64,000 bases of DNA. It comes from Bradyrhizobium algeriense. Lineage in GTDB: Bacteria; Pseudomonadota; Alphaproteobacteria; Rhizobiales; Xanthobacteraceae. The notes beneath the pieces were generated by a model, which searched no databases, was not told the DNA's origin, and saw only the letters and a list, made by a program, of their open reading frames with translations. The DNA lies in contig NZ_JAZHRV010000001.1 of the NCBI RefSeq assembly GCF_036924595.1, positions 4,836,001 to 4,900,000 on the forward strand, given 5' to 3'. This document shows, piece by piece, positions 35,443 through 44,302 of this stretch (positions are counted from its first letter, which is position 1; every line of letters begins with the position of its first letter). Position numbers and translations under genes: made by a program.

Positions 35443-36516
35443 ATGAGATACGCGGCCTTTCGTACCGCCCCTCTTAGACGCCTCCTCAGGCGTGTCATCC
35501 GTGGACCTGGAACACCTGACTCGGTCTCTTTTCGGCAGGAAATACTTTGCCGAGAGGAACGGACGAAGGTCCCGCAACCTCTTTTTTTTGAGCACCACCT
35601 GAGCCGTATTACGGAAGGCACTGGCCATCAGCCAGTCGGAAATGAGGTTGCAAGCATGCTTGCAGACACCTACACACACGAGGCCACCGTAGCTTACCAC
35701 ATCAAAGATGCAATTATCCATAATGGATCGGTGTATGCAAGCAACATGCGATACATCGTATCGGACCGTGCGCTGGAGCACCAGTTTCATACAGTTCAGC
35801 ACTTCGGTTCGGCGAGCCTGACGTCGAGCGCAGCGGGCCATACATACTTCGGCCATTGGTTGAGAGATGACTGTTTAAAGTATCTTCTGGCGGAACAAGC
35901 AGGCGCACCAATCTGCATAGGCCAAAAGTTTTCCAGCCATCAAAAGATGTATGCGAGTTACTTTGGGCAAGATTGGACTCCAACCGAAAGCGCCTTCATC
36001 GATGATCTTGTGATCTTCCAAGACCACGCGCAGAACAGCTTGAAGAAGAAGCGCTACCTAGAGCTGCAAGACAGGCTCAGCCGCCTTTTTCCTGACCGCG
36101 ATAGAGACAAGGTTGTATTTCTGAGACGCGGCCGGGCCGGCTCGCCCCGATTCATAGCAAATGAAGGTGAGCTACTAGAGTGTTTGGCTCGCGAAGGCGT
36201 AGAGATAGTAGATGTAGAGGACGATCTTCCAACTATACTTAGCCAGTTGAAGAACGCAAAGCTAGTCATGTCCATAGAGGGTAGCCATATATCTCATTGT
36301 ACATATGCTCTTGCAAGCGGTTGCGCCTTGTTGGTTCTGGAGCCACCAGACCGGTTTACTGCTACACATCGTCATTGGGCCACATGCACGGGAATCCATT
36401 TCGGGTTTGTGGTGGGCGAACCGGAAAGCAAGGGTTACAGGTTCTCAAGCAAGGAAATTCTCCAGCTGTCAGAACGTCTGCTCGGTCTGGGGAGCGACAG
36501 TTTCGAGCCAGCATGA
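35443..36516 (+). CDS. Glycosyltransferase family 61 protein (DUF563)
   Basis: This 357-aa protein carries the GT61 domain. HTYFGHWLRDDCLKYL occurs in the first half, VVFLRRGRAGSPRFIANEGEL in the middle, and the conserved SIEGSHISHCTYALASGCALL with LEPPDRF near the C-terminus. GT61 enzymes include xylosyl- and GlcNAc-transferases; bacterial EPS-locus members are unassigned. The coding sequence is A+T-rich and follows the divergent GT4 gene. Confidence 0.78.
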   Translation: MRYAAFRTAPLRRLLRRVIRGPGTPDSVSFRQEILCREERTKVPQPLFFEHHLSRITEGTGHQPVGNEVASMLADTYTHEATVAYHIKDAIIHNGSVYASNMRYIVSDRALEHQFHTVQHFGSASLTSSAAGHTYFGHWLRDDCLKYLLAEQAGAPICIGQKFSSHQKMYASYFGQDWTPTESAFIDDLVIFQDHAQNSLKKKRYLELQDRLSRLFPDRDRDKVVFLRRGRAGSPRFIANEGELLECLAREGVEIVDVEDDLPTILSQLKNAKLVMSIEGSHISHCTYALASGCALLVLEPPDRFTATHRHWATCTGIHFGFVVGEPESKGYRFSSKEILQLSERLLGLGSDSFEPA

Positions 36517-36843
36517 AGCGTCTGCTCATTTATATTGCGTTAAATGCAAGCCTAAGAGATCAATTGCATTTGCAGGTCCAAGCCTGGGAGTATTTTGTTG
36601 GCTGCCCTCAAGTCTGCACGTATACTGAATAGTAGATAGCCAGCATGCAAAATTGTTCTCTATTGCAGTAAATGGGATCTGCCGACTGTGCGGTTTTAGC
36701 AGGTACTCCGCTCTCTGCAAATCGGGCAACGCGACAACCATCCAGAACCCAGACTGGGGCAGAGCCAGGAACGCGCTCCTCTGGGACTAGGCGGGAAAAG
36801 CTGCGTCAGATAGTTTTGCGCGGCGGCAACTTGGAAATGGTGT
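36517..36843. other. Intergenic region
   Basis: No gene with support was seen. A 109-codon ORF overlaps the beginning of the methyltransferase gene in another frame and is judged a shadow. Confidence 0.35.
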
Positions 36844-37554
36844 ATGGAAAAATCCGCTTTCTACCGCGCTGCCCGCTGGGCCTATCAGCCAGTCAAACAA
36901 GCCAAGAGTCTGGCGGTAAATTTCAACGCGTGGACCGCCCGCAAAGCAATTATCGAACGCTATCTAAAGCGCGAAGGTTTCACAGGATTGCAGATTGGTA
37001 GCGGGTCTCATAAGCGCGACGGCTGGCTCAATTCCGATCTGCCGGGTTCCGGTGCAGAAATCGGCATTGACATCACTGAACGGCTGCCGTTCCAGGATAG
37101 CAGTTTACACTCAATTTATGGCTGTGAAGTTATCGAGCACATTCCAAAACACGCGGTTCTGCCATTCTTCAAAGAGGCTTTCCGTGTCTTGAGGCCAAGG
37201 GGCGTCTTTCGCCTCACCACGCCGGATCTGGAGGAAATTTGTCGAATCATACTCGGCATCAGCAATGAATGCACCATTGAACAGATTTCGACGATTTGGC
37301 TCGAGGATAAACGCCTGACCAGGGATATCTGGGCAAATGCAATGTTTCGAAGCTGGGGGCATCAATACGTTTGGGACTTTGAGTCGCTGCGTGAGATTGC
37401 ATTGTCCGCTGGCTTTTCGGCCCTTGAACGAAAACCGCCGCAGGTGACGGGTTCAAGCTTTTTGGAACTAAAGAACCTGGAAACCCGCTACGGGATGCCG
37501 CCTCCTCCTTTTGTTTGGGCAACAAGTATCATCGCAGAGGCAGTCAAACCCTAG
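36844..37554 (+). CDS. Class I SAM-dependent methyltransferase
   Basis: This 236-aa protein has the SAM motif GLQIGSGSHKRDGWLNSDL (motif I variant with G-x-G-S-G), the D-x-x-E acidic post-motif region and the Methyltransf_11-like CEVIEHIPKHAVLPFFKEAFRVLRPRG. In an EPS locus it probably methylates a sugar hydroxyl or acid. It lies in the A+T-rich 34-37.5 kb block. Substrate unknown. Confidence 0.8.
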   Translation: MEKSAFYRAARWAYQPVKQAKSLAVNFNAWTARKAIIERYLKREGFTGLQIGSGSHKRDGWLNSDLPGSGAEIGIDITERLPFQDSSLHSIYGCEVIEHIPKHAVLPFFKEAFRVLRPRGVFRLTTPDLEEICRIILGISNECTIEQISTIWLEDKRLTRDIWANAMFRSWGHQYVWDFESLREIALSAGFSALERKPPQVTGSSFLELKNLETRYGMPPPPFVWATSIIAEAVKP

Positions 37555-37873
37555 TCACGTACTCGATCTCTAATGGAGTGATGGCGCATTGGGAGAGGCC
37601 GGTATAGATCCCGGCTCGAACACTGGATGCGACATCGTTAGGGGCCCTTGGCGTCCTAAAGGAGATGCTCGACACAACGGGGGTGAAGTGATGGAATGGC
37701 TTGGACGAGCATTTATTGCCGTTTGGCTGATAGCTTTTTTACGTAATGTACACTGGCAAGGGCCTGAAGCCGGGTAGACAGCGGAAATCGTCGCCGAGGA
37801 AATTGCCATGAATAACCACATGCGGGGACGCCGCCTTCATTTTGCTCGCACTTCACCGTCACGGTCGCATTGA
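37555..37873. other. Intergenic region with a possible 28-aa membrane peptide
   Basis: A short ORF at 37691-37777 (MEWLGRAFIAVWLIAFL...) follows a GGGGGTGAAG site, but length and lack of any homologue keep it a suggestion only. Confidence 0.3.
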
Positions 37874-39343
37874 CTAGCCGGAACTGTCGCGAAGATCGTA
37901 CACTTTGAGCCCTCGACCTCGGTCCAACAGCGCGTCGATCTTTGCCGGAACGTCGCGGATCAACGTCAGCCTTCGGCCATTCAGCTCAAATTGGATCGTA
38001 TGTGGAGCGACCACTGATCCATGAATCCCATCAGCCTCCATCGATAGCTGAAGATCGCGCCATCCTGCTCCACCTGGGTTGAAGAAGTTCTCGTTTCCTG
38101 CAACGACTATGTCAGGACCGTTCACCTCACGAAGTTCACTAAGGACCCTTTGCGCGAACTCCTGATGTGGAGTTAGTTCAGCTCCCCGCTCCACAGCGAA
38201 CATTTGCCAAAAATACCCGCCGTAAGAACGAGTGCCATCGTGTGTACCAACCTGACGCGAGGCGCGCGTCTCCAGCGTGAGGTACGGGGCTCGTCCGTAA
38301 AAGCTCGCCGAAAAAAAAAGCAAACCCGCTGTCGCCGCGCCTGAAATAAATAATGGCCATTTCCGGAGCTGAGCAGACACAGCGTGCTCCGCGGATGACA
38401 AGCATTCCACCAGGATGACGGGAAAGAACATCAGCAATGGCACGGCATACTTTACGCTAAGCAAATTTGGCAACGGCAAGCAAACGGGTGCAATTGCCAC
38501 GACCCAGACGAGAGAGGCAATTTTTCTTTCTCGAAAACATCGCAGCGCGGCGATAGGTCCTCCGATAATCAAGATCACCCATCCCAGAGGGCTGAACATT
38601 ACAGACAATACCCCAAGCTTCGTTCTGAGATCCCAGCCAAGGCTCTGCGCTTTGTCCGCCATTTCCCTGACGGAGGCCGCATAGATATCCAGAATCTCAT
38701 AGGGGTTAAATAGTCCCGCAAAGTATGAAGCGCCAATCGTTACGAAGACCGCGCAGTTGAATAGCAGCACCTCGCGTAGAGAGCGGCTCTGCTTCCAGGC
38801 CAACAAGGAAAAGACGCCGACAGCTAGCCCAAAGTCCAAGCGCATTAATGTCGCGATGCCCAAGAGCAAGCCAGACAAGAATGACGCGGGCCCCGCGCTC
38901 CCTCGCAAGAGCAGCATTGAGGCGCACGCAAAGGGCAAGCCAAGAACGGTGGAATTGAAGTAGAGGCCCGAAAACCAAAGCTCCGGTATGGCAAGAAGCG
39001 CAATAAGCGCCATTCCAAGCCGCGACCATGAGCGTTTATCATCCCAAGCAGTAAGGAGCAGCAACGTCAGGGAGATGGCGCCCGCGATTGGTGCGAGTAG
39101 AAATATGGCCGATGGCGTTCGAGTGATCCAAAATACAGCCGCGCCGACCTCGTAGGCGAGTGGCTGCCAACCATATCGATAGATCAGCAATTCGCCGCGC
39201 TTTGCCTGGTCGAGATGAAGCATTGGAAGGATAGAGTTTAGATCGTCTCCTTCGTAACCATTTCGATCGGCGAGTGCAGTCAGTGCCACCACGCTGACCA
39301 AAAAGAAAATCGACGCGATCAGATGCGTTCTTTTTGCCAGCAT
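37874..39343 (-). CDS. Integral membrane protein, GT-C-type glycosyltransferase-like
   Basis: This 489-aa protein has about 10-12 membrane helices. After the first helix comes a loop with the acidic pair YEGDD, like the conserved Asp pair of GT-C/GT39-type enzymes using polyprenyl-phosphate sugars. A periplasmic C-terminal domain (residues about 390-489) follows. It starts six bases after the UbiA gene, and the two form an operon. That pairing suggests it uses a polyprenyl-phosphate-linked sugar made through the UbiA protein. The exact family is uncertain. Confidence 0.6.
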   Translation of the reverse strand: MLAKRTHLIASIFFLVSVVALTALADRNGYEGDDLNSILPMLHLDQAKRGELLIYRYGWQPLAYEVGAAVFWITRTPSAIFLLAPIAGAISLTLLLLTAWDDKRSWSRLGMALIALLAIPELWFSGLYFNSTVLGLPFACASMLLLRGSAGPASFLSGLLLGIATLMRLDFGLAVGVFSLLAWKQSRSLREVLLFNCAVFVTIGASYFAGLFNPYEILDIYAASVREMADKAQSLGWDLRTKLGVLSVMFSPLGWVILIIGGPIAALRCFRERKIASLVWVVAIAPVCLPLPNLLSVKYAVPLLMFFPVILVECLSSAEHAVSAQLRKWPLFISGAATAGLLFFSASFYGRAPYLTLETRASRQVGTHDGTRSYGGYFWQMFAVERGAELTPHQEFAQRVLSELREVNGPDIVVAGNENFFNPGGAGWRDLQLSMEADGIHGSVVAPHTIQFELNGRRLTLIRDVPAKIDALLDRGRGLKVYDLRDSSG

Positions 39344-39349
39344 CGCAGG

Positions 39350-40225
39350 CTACATCATGGTCGCAGCAATGAGCGCAATGCCAGATGTCATGGCGACGCC
39401 CCAGCTTTGCTTGTCGGTCACCGCAAATACGAGCGGATCCTCATGTAACTCTCCTCGATGAGCTTTAAGCCAGATGCGTGTCATCCAGTAAAGAAAAGGG
39501 GGCAACAGCAACCACAATGGCCATCGACTTGAATAAAGGTCGACCATATCGGGGCTATTGATATACAATGCGAGGACCAGAACGGCGCTATAGGCCGCCG
39601 CAGAGCCGAGACTCAACAGAACCACAGAGTCCTGGACAAAATAACCCCTTCCTGCCGCGCCTTCCTTTTGCAGATCGCGCATCAACATCAATTCAGAATA
39701 TCGCTTCACCAGAGCCAGGCTCAAAAACACAAATACAGAAAAGGCCAAGAGCCAAAACGACGGAACGATCTCTGTCGCAGCGCTCCCGGCCAGCACCCGC
39801 ATGGTGTACAGCCCGGCCAGCAGCATTACGTCGACTATCACCTGGTTCTTCAGCCAAAACGAGTAAGAGCAAGTCAGGAGGAAATACAGCATAAGAACGC
39901 AAAGAAACAGCCAGGACAGATAAGCCGCCATCAAAATGGAGATAATCAGAAAAATCGGAGCGACTATGACACCTTGCTTTACCGGTATTGCGCCAGAGGC
40001 AAACGGCCTGTGGCGCTTGCGCGGATGCGCGCTGTCAGACTTCAGGTCAACGATGTCATTGATCAGATAGACTGCAGAGGCGCAAAGGCAGAAACTTGCA
40101 AAACCCAACAGCGCGCACCGGATCGTGTATAAATCTGTGAACTTGTGACCGGCCAAAACCGGCAAGAAGAGAAGCAGATTTTTTAGCCACTGATGAACGC
40201 GTATAGCCCGGAGCCAAATCGACAT
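39350..40225 (-). CDS. UbiA-family prenyltransferase (DPPR synthase-like)
   Basis: This 291-aa membrane protein of about eight helices has the first Asp-rich motif NDIVDLKSD (from residue 56), followed by HPRKRHRPFASG. These signatures fit the branch of UbiA proteins that make decaprenylphosphoryl-5-phosphoribose, and more generally a polyprenyl-phosphate transfer to an acceptor. The operon partner is a GT-C-like membrane protein. No DprE-like epimerase or phosphatase was found nearby. Confidence 0.78.
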   Translation of the reverse strand: MSIWLRAIRVHQWLKNLLLFLPVLAGHKFTDLYTIRCALLGFASFCLCASAVYLINDIVDLKSDSAHPRKRHRPFASGAIPVKQGVIVAPIFLIISILMAAYLSWLFLCVLMLYFLLTCSYSFWLKNQVIVDVMLLAGLYTMRVLAGSAATEIVPSFWLLAFSVFVFLSLALVKRYSELMLMRDLQKEGAAGRGYFVQDSVVLLSLGSAAAYSAVLVLALYINSPDMVDLYSSRWPLWLLLPPFLYWMTRIWLKAHRGELHEDPLVFAVTDKQSWGVAMTSGIALIAATMM

Positions 40226-40651
40226 GTCATGTAAACTTCGCAGAACGCTTCGGGGCTAAAGTTATTTTCATTCTCGCCGATGTTAGTTTAATGAGCCGGC
40301 TAAGCTGTTACTGAATAACCCGAAGCTGTGTTGAAATAACCATAGAACGTCCGCGCTACGATTCCCCATTCGTACAGACATCCAACGAACGCGAAAAATA
40401 CCTTTAAAGACTAACCCATGCAATCAATACGCTGCCTTGGACGAGCCCGCAGGGCTCGAATAGGCAGTTAGTATTAATATCCAGGCTCTGGAGGCAGGCT
40501 AGCGCCAAATACTGCCATTAGATAACGTGTGGGTCGTCACCCGGAAATAGCTCGCCGGTGATTAAACGCGCCTATCAGGACGATGAAATTGGTCAATCTG
40601 TTCGCCATACTATTCGATAAATCAGTATTTCAGCACCTCAAAGTATAGCCA
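40226..40651. other. Divergent promoter region
   Basis: The region separates the leftward UbiA operon from the rightward acyltransferase gene. It contains the perfect 7-bp hairpin CGAGCCC-GCA-GGGCTCG at 40442-40458 without a T-run, so it is not a simple terminator and may be a regulatory element. No gene was seen. Confidence 0.45.
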
Positions 40652-41851
40652 ATGCGCCCAACGCCGTACATTGTTCACCAATCTGACCCGTCGACTGCGC
40701 AAGGTCCAGTCAAGCGCGCAGGTTTTACACATACCGAATATCTGGACCGGACAAGGATGCCGCTGCTCGACGGGATCCGCGCCATCTCCATTTTGCTGAC
40801 GATCACGGTTCATGCCCATATTGGACAGTGGTCGTGGCTCGCCGGCGAACGCGGCGTCACGATGTTTTTTATCCTGAGTGGCTACCTGATAACCTTCCTT
40901 GCGTTGCGCGAGGAGCGCGAAAACGGTCGCCTTAACCTCTCGGCTTTTTACGTCAGGCGGACCTTTAGAATTTTTCCGCTCTACTACATCACGGTAGCGA
41001 TTTACGCTGTCCTGATTTACGGCCTGCAGATCCGGTCCGACAAGGCCGCGAATTTCTCCGGAGCTCTTCCTTACCTATTGACCTATCTTCAGGAGTTTCC
41101 GTTCTTTTTTGGGGTTAATGGAGCGACCTCCAATATTCCCCTGTTTCACTCATGGTCGCTGGGTATTGAGGAAAAGTTCTATCTGGTCTGGCCGGTTCTC
41201 ATCTTTGTTTGTCTCTGGAGACTTCGCGCGTGGCGGCTGCCGGCCTGCATGGCCATGGTCGCCATATTCGCTTGCTCTCCGCACTTCGGAAGATTTGGTA
41301 TGCTGCTTTTCCCCTATTTTCATATCTTGGTGGGGTGCGCCGTTGCAATCGTCTTGAATGAAGCCCGATATTTCGCAATTGCTCGGACTCTCTCGAGCCG
41401 GCTATGGTTTTGCGCGATCCTATTGATATTCGCAGCGGTTCAGTTCATTTCACCGCTCTACACCTATTGGCCGTTTCAACAGCCAATCGATGTTCTTTAC
41501 AGCCTCGTTGGCGGCCTGTTGCTGGCGGCGCTTCTAACGTTAGAGTCGGCGCGCGTTAGGATCCTGGCTCATCCAGCGCTGGTGTTCATTGGCAGGCTGT
41601 CCTACGGAATCTATCTTGTCCACGTCCTCTGCTTGAACGTCTCCGAGGTCGTTCTAGGCAAGCTGGCAGGGTCAGTTTCAGTGCTCGTATTGGCGCCGCT
41701 CAACCTGGTTATTGCGTTCGTCCTGGCAACTGCTGTCGCCTTGGCGTTTGCGATTGCAATCGAGCGTCCGCTGATAAGAATGGGTCATCGCATATCGGGC
41801 GAAATACTTGCTGGCCGGCGTCGCCCCTCCATAATTACTGAAAGAACGTAA
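40652..41851 (+). CDS. Acyltransferase 3 family membrane protein
   Basis: This 399-aa protein has about ten helices. The family motifs are present: LDGIRAISILLTITVHAHI with the catalytic His, FFILSGYLITFLALREE and YVRRTFRIFPLYY, followed by SWSLGIEEKFYL. Such proteins O-acylate (acetylate, succinylate) exported sugars at the periplasmic face. It stands alone, divergent from the UbiA operon. Substrate unknown. Confidence 0.88.
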   Translation: MRPTPYIVHQSDPSTAQGPVKRAGFTHTEYLDRTRMPLLDGIRAISILLTITVHAHIGQWSWLAGERGVTMFFILSGYLITFLALREERENGRLNLSAFYVRRTFRIFPLYYITVAIYAVLIYGLQIRSDKAANFSGALPYLLTYLQEFPFFFGVNGATSNIPLFHSWSLGIEEKFYLVWPVLIFVCLWRLRAWRLPACMAMVAIFACSPHFGRFGMLLFPYFHILVGCAVAIVLNEARYFAIARTLSSRLWFCAILLIFAAVQFISPLYTYWPFQQPIDVLYSLVGGLLLAALLTLESARVRILAHPALVFIGRLSYGIYLVHVLCLNVSEVVLGKLAGSVSVLVLAPLNLVIAFVLATAVALAFAIAIERPLIRMGHRISGEILAGRRRPSIITERT

Positions 41852-42024
41852 GCAGAAGTCGGGAATAAAACCTAGAGGCTTGATCCTCGCCGGTGGATCC
41901 TTCCAATGAGTCGTCTCTGCATCATCACCAACGCAGCGCTCCGATGCTCGCTATGGGCAAGCGCAAAAGTTCGCGGAAGCATTTTTCTCATCTGCCAGGC
42001 CAAGCGATAATCGTTTGCGTCTAA

Positions 42025-44193
42025 TTATTTGTTTGTCGATTGCTTGTTGAAATTCACAAGCGCATCCCAAGACTTGTACTTTGGCGCATAAGAGTCCCCC
42101 GAACTCAAGCCCCACTGATTTTTGCCAGGTACTAAAAGCCATGCCGGCGTCTGTGAATGTGGCTGAGCCATAAACTGGGAAATTTGGTCCCGTACAAGGA
42201 TAGCAAAAGTGTCTGACTGCTTATAAGCCTCAAGCAGTTTGGCAATTTTTCCATCGGAACCGCCGTAGGTGGTCGAGATACCCAACGCTGTACAGGTCGC
42301 GGCGGAGGGGTACCAGCTTTCGTGGCCCCCCTCGTAGCAGGCGACGGGTTTGTCAAAGGTTTTGGCAACCGCTTCCCAGGCCGGATAGATACCAACACCA
42401 CGGTTTGCTCCACTATTCAGCGCGAGCAAAGTCTCGCTTCCAGCCGTCCCGGTGGCCAACGTCCCGGTCCGAATATCATTGTCGAGGAACGCGAGAGCCG
42501 AAGCCATCTTAGTTGGCACCGCCGTCGCATAGTCATCCGCGGCCGCGAGCAGTCCCGCTATCGCGGCAGCGCCGACCCTGAGATAGTTACCATCGAAATT
42601 AACGCACTGAGCCCCTGAATAGTAGGTTGCATACGAAAGAACGTCACAATAGTCGATGGGCCTGTTTGGCGCCGCATTGTAGTTCGGAAATCCTTTGGCC
42701 GCATATTTTGGGTAGACGGCTCCGCTCAAGTCGGCCCCCTGCAGCTCGTAGTTGGTCGTCGCTCCGACTCCCCCAAAAGCCTGAAACGCCATGACACGCT
42801 TGAGCTGATCAGATTGTCGAGGAGCCCAGTTTGAGGTGACCAAACCCATTACTTGACGGAATCGCAACGCGTGCCAGCCAAAGAACTGACGGCCGTTATC
42901 AGATGGAAATCCCAGGGCGACCCCTTTGGCATTGGCCCATGGCGTGACAGGGAATGACCAATTCCAAACTTCGTTACCAAGCTCAAAATAGGCTTTCAAA
43001 TTACTGTTCAGCTTGTCTCGGACCAGCCTCGTTATCGACGCGATCGATGCATCGTCCATCGATGCGCTGAAGTTACACCAGTAGTCAGCATTTATGCGAT
43101 TGGCGAACGCTATCTGCAATTCATAGGGAATGCATCCTGTTTGCCCGTCAACTTGCCACAAGAAGGCCCCAAGAACCGCGTCATAGGTGAGCGTCGCGAG
43201 ACTGTTAGCAGCAATTTGACCGATGTTCAGAGGCTGGCACGTTCCGCCGCCGGACCCAGCGAGCACCGGCACCGCCCCCCGCGCTCCCGAATTGACGGTA
43301 ATTGTCCTTGACGTGTTTGCGTTGCCAAACTGGAGCTGGATCATTTCCCCATCGACATAGGATTTCGTCGCATCCTTCTGAGAGGCACATGTGTAATCGT
43401 TGGTGCCTGACGTAGTGCCGGCCCACGCACCAGGAGCCCAGCGCTGGGCGCTAAGATTGATGGCCGTCCGCCAAGGCGCGATGTATCTCGCCTGCGAAAC
43501 ATTTCCAAAATTTGGATTGGTCCATCCCATCGGGCGGACGATTCGCGGGTTGAGTGTTCGGTAGGTCGCGACGTAATTATCGTCGAACATTTCCTCAGGA
43601 GTCGTCGCTTGATCTATGGCAGCTTCGTCGGAAAGCCTGCACAGAACTAAATTCGAGAGGCCAGAATATTTCGCCCCAGCCGGGAAGCCGAACGCAACCT
43701 GGCTAGGCGTTGCTCCAGCGAAGGTAAACACGATCCTTCCGTTGGTCCCAACGGCGGTAAGGTTAAAATTGGTCCCGCCCGAGACAAACCCGGCCCCAGA
43801 CGTGACAACGAATCCCGGGGCCCCCCGCAACATCAGGATGGTCGCCAGGCCCGACCATTTCAGCACCATCGGCGTCGAAGGAGCTAGATTAGTCGGGAAA
43901 AATATAGTGGCCCCTATGGTCGCTGCCGGGGTCGAGGTGGGATAGTTGTTCTCATCGAGAATCGCAGGGTAGGCGTATCCCGGACTCGATCTATAGTTCA
44001 CAAGAGAAAGAGCCAGATTCTTAAATATCCCCGGTTCAATCGAGGTGCCAATCAATGATCGGCCTGTTGTGGATGGCGGTTTGGTGCTCGCACTTCGTGG
44101 TGGAGGGGCAGCCGCCCTCAGCACGCTCGGGCTTCCCACGATTACCGCAGTCGCAGATACAGCACTCAAGAAATTTCGGCGCGAGATTTCCAT
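42025..44193 (-). CDS. Tat-exported glycoside hydrolase-like protein, clan GH-A type
   Basis: This protein of about 722 residues has a Tat signal (SRRNFLSAVSATAVIV), so it is exported folded. Two candidate catalytic glutamates stand in typical places: ELGNEVWNWSFP resembles the acid/base motif of clan GH-A enzymes, and VACYEGGHESW resembles the nucleophile motif. Between them are segments in keeping with a barrel domain; the first 330 residues are Ser/Thr/Gly-rich and could form beta-sandwiches. It sits amid EPS genes between the acyltransferase and the polymerase-like gene. A role in trimming or releasing polymer is inferred. ATG 44193 follows GAGGG. Confidence 0.7.
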   Translation of the reverse strand: MEISRRNFLSAVSATAVIVGSPSVLRAAAPPPRSASTKPPSTTGRSLIGTSIEPGIFKNLALSLVNYRSSPGYAYPAILDENNYPTSTPAATIGATIFFPTNLAPSTPMVLKWSGLATILMLRGAPGFVVTSGAGFVSGGTNFNLTAVGTNGRIVFTFAGATPSQVAFGFPAGAKYSGLSNLVLCRLSDEAAIDQATTPEEMFDDNYVATYRTLNPRIVRPMGWTNPNFGNVSQARYIAPWRTAINLSAQRWAPGAWAGTTSGTNDYTCASQKDATKSYVDGEMIQLQFGNANTSRTITVNSGARGAVPVLAGSGGGTCQPLNIGQIAANSLATLTYDAVLGAFLWQVDGQTGCIPYELQIAFANRINADYWCNFSASMDDASIASITRLVRDKLNSNLKAYFELGNEVWNWSFPVTPWANAKGVALGFPSDNGRQFFGWHALRFRQVMGLVTSNWAPRQSDQLKRVMAFQAFGGVGATTNYELQGADLSGAVYPKYAAKGFPNYNAAPNRPIDYCDVLSYATYYSGAQCVNFDGNYLRVGAAAIAGLLAAADDYATAVPTKMASALAFLDNDIRTGTLATGTAGSETLLALNSGANRGVGIYPAWEAVAKTFDKPVACYEGGHESWYPSAATCTALGISTTYGGSDGKIAKLLEAYKQSDTFAILVRDQISQFMAQPHSQTPAWLLVPGKNQWGLSSGDSYAPKYKSWDALVNFNKQSTNK

Positions 44194-44302
44194 CGTTGAT
44201 GCCCTCAAGGTGCGTCAGTTTCCTGTCAATCAAATAACAGTTAGTTCTTAAAGTTGATCTCGCCCGTCGAGCGAGTTTCTACCGAGTAATTAAACTACCT
44301 GT

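Noticed and set aside
40442..40458. Hairpin CGAGCCC-GCA-GGGCTCG considered as a terminator
   Set aside because: It has no T-run and lies between divergent genes.
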